This document shows positions 59,216 through 64,000 of a stretch of DNA of 64,000 bases, piece after piece (position 1 is the stretch's first letter; each line of letters opens with the position of its first letter). The position numbers were made by a program, and so were the translations under genes. The stretch comes from Apium graveolens. Lineage: Eukaryota > Streptophyta > Magnoliopsida > Apiales > Apiaceae. A model generated the notes under the pieces. It was given only the letters and a program-made list of their open reading frames with translations. It was not told where the DNA came from and did not search any database. The stretch is from positions 47,187,134-47,251,133 of the forward strand of contig NC_133657.1 of the NCBI RefSeq assembly GCF_009905375.1, written 5' to 3'.

Positions 59216-60430
59216 AGGAATAAGATTTAGAGCAAATCCTGAACGTGATAGTCAGGGAGGTCGCCATCAAGATAGAAGGAACCCATAACATAATGAAGTG
59301 GAAAATGAGGATTTAAAACATGTAGGATGACCCCGATTATGGGCAGGAGGAGGGAATGTTCAGACTAAGGAAACAGAAGTCGAGTAAGGAAAGGAGACCC
59401 GAGACGGTACTCCTATACGATAATTTATGGACCTTTCTAGACAGAACTTAGACTATTATCTCCAACCACCACCCTGAGGAAACAATGCGGTGAGAAATTC
59501 TTTCAGGACCTTTAAGTCGCTAAGCTCTCACAGTTCCAAGGAACAAGCTGACCCAGCGGAGGCAAGAGCCTGGCTAAAGGAAATATAGGAATCATTTGAG
59601 ATTCTAAATGATTGACGAATCACAAAAGACTATTTTTGTCATTTACCCTCCTAAGTGAGAGGCCACCCGCTGGTGAAAGGCCAAGGAAGGCACGGAGCAA
59701 GAGATTATAATAAACTGATTTAAGTTCAGTCAATTGTTTTCAGGATAGTACTTCCCAAGGTTATGGAGATAGTGTAAAACCTTTAGAGCCAGAACAAAGG
59801 CAGACGAGTATGATGAATTATGAATCTAAGTTGTAAAAGTTGTCAAGATTCGTTCTGAGGACACGAATCCAGAATGACAGGATGTTTGAAATCAATGCTT
59901 ATGTTGTGTTGGTTCATGAAATAATGATAAGAGAAAGGAAAATAAAAAGAAACTGAAGTGAAAAGGAATATAAAGGTAATAGAGTTTGAGGAATGATAAG
60001 GGAGTTGGGTATGAGGAAACCCTAAAGACTCGTAGCAATAGAAATAGAAAAGTATGTAATCGTCAGGATGAGGGTGATTTACCATGAGTTAAAATTGATG
60101 GTTGAAGGCATAAGAGATACATATATTTTATCCCCTTTAAGTTGGGAGGATTCGGGGAAATCTTGAGATAGTTTGAAGGATAAACAATGAGACGCGGATA
60201 GACTGAGGAGACAAGAAAGTAAGAAATTAGGAAAATTGGATGAAGGAAGTGACCTTCAAGAATGTGAAGTGTAAGACCAGGGGCATGATACCCAGAAAGG
60301 GAGACGCCAGGTATGAAAGATATCCCAACATTGAGATGACTGTTGAGATAAACAACAAAAGTAAATAAGGATTTATTAAGAAGAAGTTCACGTTGAACAC
60401 GACCTATATCTTCCAGAACATCCATGTGAT
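59216..60430 (+). pseudogene. Decayed gag region of element G
   Basis: Clear nucleotide similarity to C 28620-29890 (opposite strand). A gag-like stretch lies at about 59495-59690 (SSKEQADPAEARAWLKEI, stop, ESFEI) with stops as in C. The 60063-60425 stretch is unassigned and conserved with C. No frame longer than about 60 codons exists on the sense strand; the antisense frames are shadows. Confidence 0.55.
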
Positions 60431-61300
60431 CATTACCAAATCAGGAAAGAAAAGCGGATAACCATTTTTATCTTTTGGAGGCAATGTGGATTGACCTTAA
60501 CTTGAATAAGGATGCTATTGTGAAATTCGGTATAGACTATCGAGGTGGAAATGATTGAATAAGATACCCTTATCAGGGATATATGACTTTATTTATCCAT
60601 GTAAGGATGCAAGTACCTTTTTAAAGGTGGAATTAAGGATATAACCTCAATAAATTGAGATGAACCCTAGGGGAATGTATAAGGGTTGGTATTTCGCCCT
60701 TAATAAGGACATCATGAGTTTTGACAATATGAATTGGAAAAGATTAAGGTAACAACAACCTTTAAGGATCATTGGAGAAATTTTCAGAAGTATATAGACA
60801 ATGATTCTGGTATTAATAAATGGTATCTTGATATGCCATGTGCCTAGGGTGTACCTGATGAAGGATTTAAGGATAACCTTAAGAGGTTTTACAAGGAGAA
60901 AGGTAATATTCAAAGTTCTCAAGAATAGAAATTTTGATGAAGGAAATATGGCGTAATTATAATAATGCCAGGTGGGCACGTGTTAAACCACGAGAAAGTA
61001 TGGATCGAACCAGTAAAGGTCGAATTTGTTCCAGGCAATTAGGACCTAAGATTAAAGATGTTCTAAGTATGATTGAGAGTCAGTCGTGACAGTGATTAAC
61101 CTCTAAAGACTGAGGCAATAACTTATGGAAAAATGGTGATTTTTTTTTACTCATCAGATTTTAAGGAAAACATCTTCACATAAGCTGTGATTGAAATGAG
61201 TTAGAAAATTTATTTGGAGGTGCCTAAAATGACATTGACTATAAGGAAATTTTACTATCAGGAAGGGCCAAAGAGGTGGCCGACACTTTAAAGGTAAGAG
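60431..61300 (+). pseudogene. Decayed RT and RNase H of element G
   Basis: An RT piece near 60525-60620 corresponds to IDYRELNK...RIDDLF. The RNase H end lies near 61220-61290 (ILLSGRAKEVADTLK). The rest is too broken to assign. It follows C closely at the nucleotide level, including its shortened RT. Confidence 0.5.
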
Positions 61301-63195
61301 GATAATTATAGGCGCTTGTGCCAAAGGAATACAGTGATGATGGTTAAAGCTGAAGGTTGTATTATGGTTTGGAAGATTGACATTCCTTCTGATGACTGTG
61401 CAATACCCAACCATAATAGTAGTTGGTAAAGGTTTAATTCGTGTAATCGCCATGAGCGGGCTATTTATCTTAGAAGGTACTATCTTGAGAATGAGCCTGG
61501 ACCATGTTTCAAAAGGACTAAACGAACCTTTGAGTTAAGTCTTCTATCGAAGGCATATGATTAAGAATGGTATTAACCTGCTATCGTTGCTTTGATTGAA
61601 ACTTTTCTGCAATTTTATCTGCTTCGTGTCATGTATGTATGGCAGGATCAGGAGTGTTCTTCATGAATCATGAATGGTGATTATGTTACCTCCTTAGAAG
61701 GATTTGATACGACATTTATGGACTCCGTATGGTTAGATATTAAGATTTCATGGAAAGTGAATGACGACAGTAGGTCAGTGGTGGACCATAGTAATGCAGC
61801 AATGATTCTGCGAGTAATGAGCTGGTTACAACCGTGAGAGTTGTATTGGAATGGATGTTGAGATTGAGTACCACTAATCGGGTCGTGGTAATGTATAAGT
61901 TATCATTGATAGACTAATTAAGTAGAGTATCTACCTATTGAATATTTATTCCTTCTTATGAAAAGAGAGTCGTATTACTATATGAGGAAGGTTGCGGTGC
62001 AAGCTTAGAATTCTAGTAACGATGATGTCTAGAATGAGATCCCAGATTCGATTTTCGATATCGAGGGAGTTTCAAAGGTGATTGTGTATAAGCTCGAGGA
62101 AGAGCATGGGTCCATAGAATGATGGACGGAATAGCAAAAATATTTAGGCATGTGAAATACGATGCTATAATACTTGATGTTGATATAAATACATATATGT
62201 TTTGTTCTCCTATGACAAACCTCTATAGTTCAGAGGTAGGTTCCAAGCCAGATATTTTGTGGCAGTATATTTTTTTTTTATATTTACAATTCTCTTCAAT
62301 TCGTTCTTTTCTCTTCTTTTCATTCCATATAAACTGAGAAGAACAACCCTTCCAGAAGGGGAGGTATTGCTGAATGACTATCTATCTGTGTGATAGAAGC
62401 CGAGTAGGATACCAGCTATTGTTTAAATTGCTTGTCAAGTACTAAAGGCTGGCCACCTTCTGTACTAACTATGCAATATAACAAGTGTTCATGATCATAG
62501 TGATCTCTTAATGAATTCTTTTACTTCTATATGATGGATCAAGCTTTCAAAAATAGAAACAGCTGAAAAAGGAGTAGTAAAGTTGTGGTAGTATTCGGAA
62601 TGGAAACACATTCGTGATACTAAGGTTGACGTGGTTATTAAAAGGTTATAGAACGCTAATGAGCAAAAGTATAACCAGTATAATATTAGGAACGGATTGT
62701 AGTAGCCCAAGATGGACATAAGAAGTATGTTGATTTGACATGAAAGGACAAAGAATAGGAAGTAGGGAACCTAGTGTTTTTAAAGGTATTCCCTTGGAAA
62801 CCCTTGGAAAGGATTGATGAGATTCGGAAAGAAAGGAAAGCTAAGTCCACAATTTGTCGGACCCTTGGATATACTAAAACATATTGGGAAGTTAGCATAC
62901 GAGCTAGCCCTACCCCCGAACCCGTAACAAGTTCATAAAGTGTTCCACGTATCAATGTTAAGGAAGTGTAATTCGGATGCCAGATAAATAGGGGCATATG
63001 AGCGCATAGACATGCAACCCGACGTAACCTATATGGAGCAACCAGGAAGGGTTATAGAGTGAAAAGGAACAAGTGCTTAGGAGAAGGGTTATCAAACTAG
63101 GCAGAGTTTGGTGGTAGGACCACAATGTGGGAAAATTTACTCGAGAGCTAGAAAGTGCAATGCTAAGAGAGTATCCCTATTCATTTCCTATCTGA
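61301..63195 (+). pseudogene. Decayed integrase and chromodomain of element G
   Basis: An integrase core piece lies near 61850-61950 (compare [20 protein letters not shown]), with further core near 61980-62110. A stretch of about 570 bases (62130-62690) does not look like integrase and is shared with C. After it the core end present in C is missing. The sequence then joins the linker before the C-terminal module (VAQDGHKKYVDLT near 62705). The module (RKERKAKS..., 62820 on) and the chromodomain tail end near 63195. Confidence 0.55.
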
Positions 63196-63215
63196 TTCCG
63201 GGACGGAATCCTTTT

Positions 63216-63228
63216 AAGGAGGGGAGAC
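63216..63228 (+). other. Polypurine tract of element G
   Basis: AAGGAGGGGAGAC directly precedes the 3' LTR, identical to C. Confidence 0.88.
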
Positions 63229-64000
63229 TGTAATAATCCCAATTCTTGGAAATTTTTGAAACCCTTATGAATACTGATTTTGCAGATTATGCTGAATAAG
63301 AAAACTTTTCATGCCACACTATGTAGGGGTTCTGTTATTGATATTCTGAGATTTTATTAGTACTCTATATGGTATATAAGTGTATGTAAAGATCGTCAGA
63401 ATCCAATTCCAAACACTTTGATTTTTCCCGGAAATCCACTAGATACGGAAAGAATTGAGTATAAGGTAACAGGATAAAAAGGATTTAAATAAAATGATTA
63501 TAAGAGAGGATCATAAAAGGATTAGAATGTAATGAGAAAGGTTAAGGAAACCCAAGTAATAAGATCCCGGGTATGATCCCTCAAACGATAAACGAAAACG
63601 AAAGTTAAGCGAACCGTATAACAGATCAGCGGTCATTAGGCAAACAATTAGGAAGTTAATCAAAGGGATAAGAGAGGATGGTGTCATCCAACCAATAGAA
63701 AGAGGAAAAAGGAGGGGTGATGACATCACAAAGTGATGCAAGCATGACATAAGAGGGAAGGAAATGTGGTGGAATATTAACCACACAAAATCAAGGGTAA
63801 ATGGGTAATTGACCTAAAACAAAACAAAACTAATTCAACCAACCAAGCAAATATTCATTTTCATCAAAACAAAAAAACAAAATTCTCCTTCATCCTCCCT
63901 TTGCTCTCGGCTTTTGCCATTTTCAAAGAAAACAATTTTCAAAATTCAAGTTCAAGGCTTCCTAAATTGGTAAGATAATTCCCTAGTATTCCTTATGCAT
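63229..64000 (+). repeat. 3' LTR of element G, first 772 bases
   Basis: It matches 53578 onward with about 11 mismatches in 720 bases and continues beyond the window. Confidence 0.93.

Larger units (their letters stand above)
53578..64000 (+). mobile_element. Element G: rearranged chromovirus, 3' LTR cut by window edge
   Basis: The order is 5' LTR 53578-57953, primer-binding site, truncated upstream ORF, an inserted RT-RNase H-integrase piece (58388-59215), decayed gag-pol, polypurine tract and the first 772 bases of the 3' LTR. It inserted in the integrase of F; the bases before it (CTATT, 53573-53577) would be the target duplication. Family and decay pattern match C. LTRs differ at about 11 of 720 positions. 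Confidence 0.92.

Overview
This window comes from a plant nuclear genome. All of it can be assigned to nested LTR retrotransposons. I see no host gene, tRNA, rRNA, CRISPR array or bacterial feature. The plant signals are long LTRs (3.6-4.4 kb), primer-binding sites matching initiator-Met tRNA, chromodomain-type Ty3/gypsy polyproteins (Tekay/Del-like), a Tat-type Ty3/gypsy with a second RNase H, and a Ty1/copia element. The species cannot be read from the sequence; a repeat-rich eudicot is my guess.

Layout. The outermost host layer is F, a Tat-type element on the + strand (50504-53577 visible). Copia element E (- strand) is inserted in the F pol gene and survives as three separated pieces: integrase 23072-23431, gag 35459-36256, and gag start plus 5' LTR 49717-50503. 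Three chromoviruses sit in E. D (+) lies in the E integrase, with its visible part ending at 23071. C (-, 23432-35458) lies in E gag, with a deletion at its left edge. B (+, 36257-49716) lies in E gag, is structurally complete, and is flanked by the 5-bp duplication CATCT. A (-, 1-12648) is inserted in the 5' LTR of D. G (+, 53578-64000) interrupts the integrase of F. The outer edges of A, D, E, F and G lie outside the window.

Families. A and B are two members of one Tekay-like family (LTR about 4.0 kb). C and G are two members of another (LTR 4.2-4.4 kb) whose gag-pol is decayed in the same way in both copies. D is a third, older chromovirus. By eye, LTR pairs differ by about 1-2% in A, B, C and G and about 3% in D, which agrees with A lying inside D.

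Most notable observations. (1) A and B carry an extra ORF of about 137 codons between primer-binding site and gag. It lies inside a potential GT-AG intron whose removal would join its first codons in frame to gag. (2) C and G carry a different, longer acidic/proline-rich ORF in the same place. In C it is almost open while gag-pol is ruined. (3) In G a piece of RT-RNase H-integrase has been spliced between this ORF and gag, as expected for template switching. (4) The G LTR contains a 55-bp tandem array with a dyad in each unit. None of the polyproteins is intact, so every coding entry is a pseudogene.
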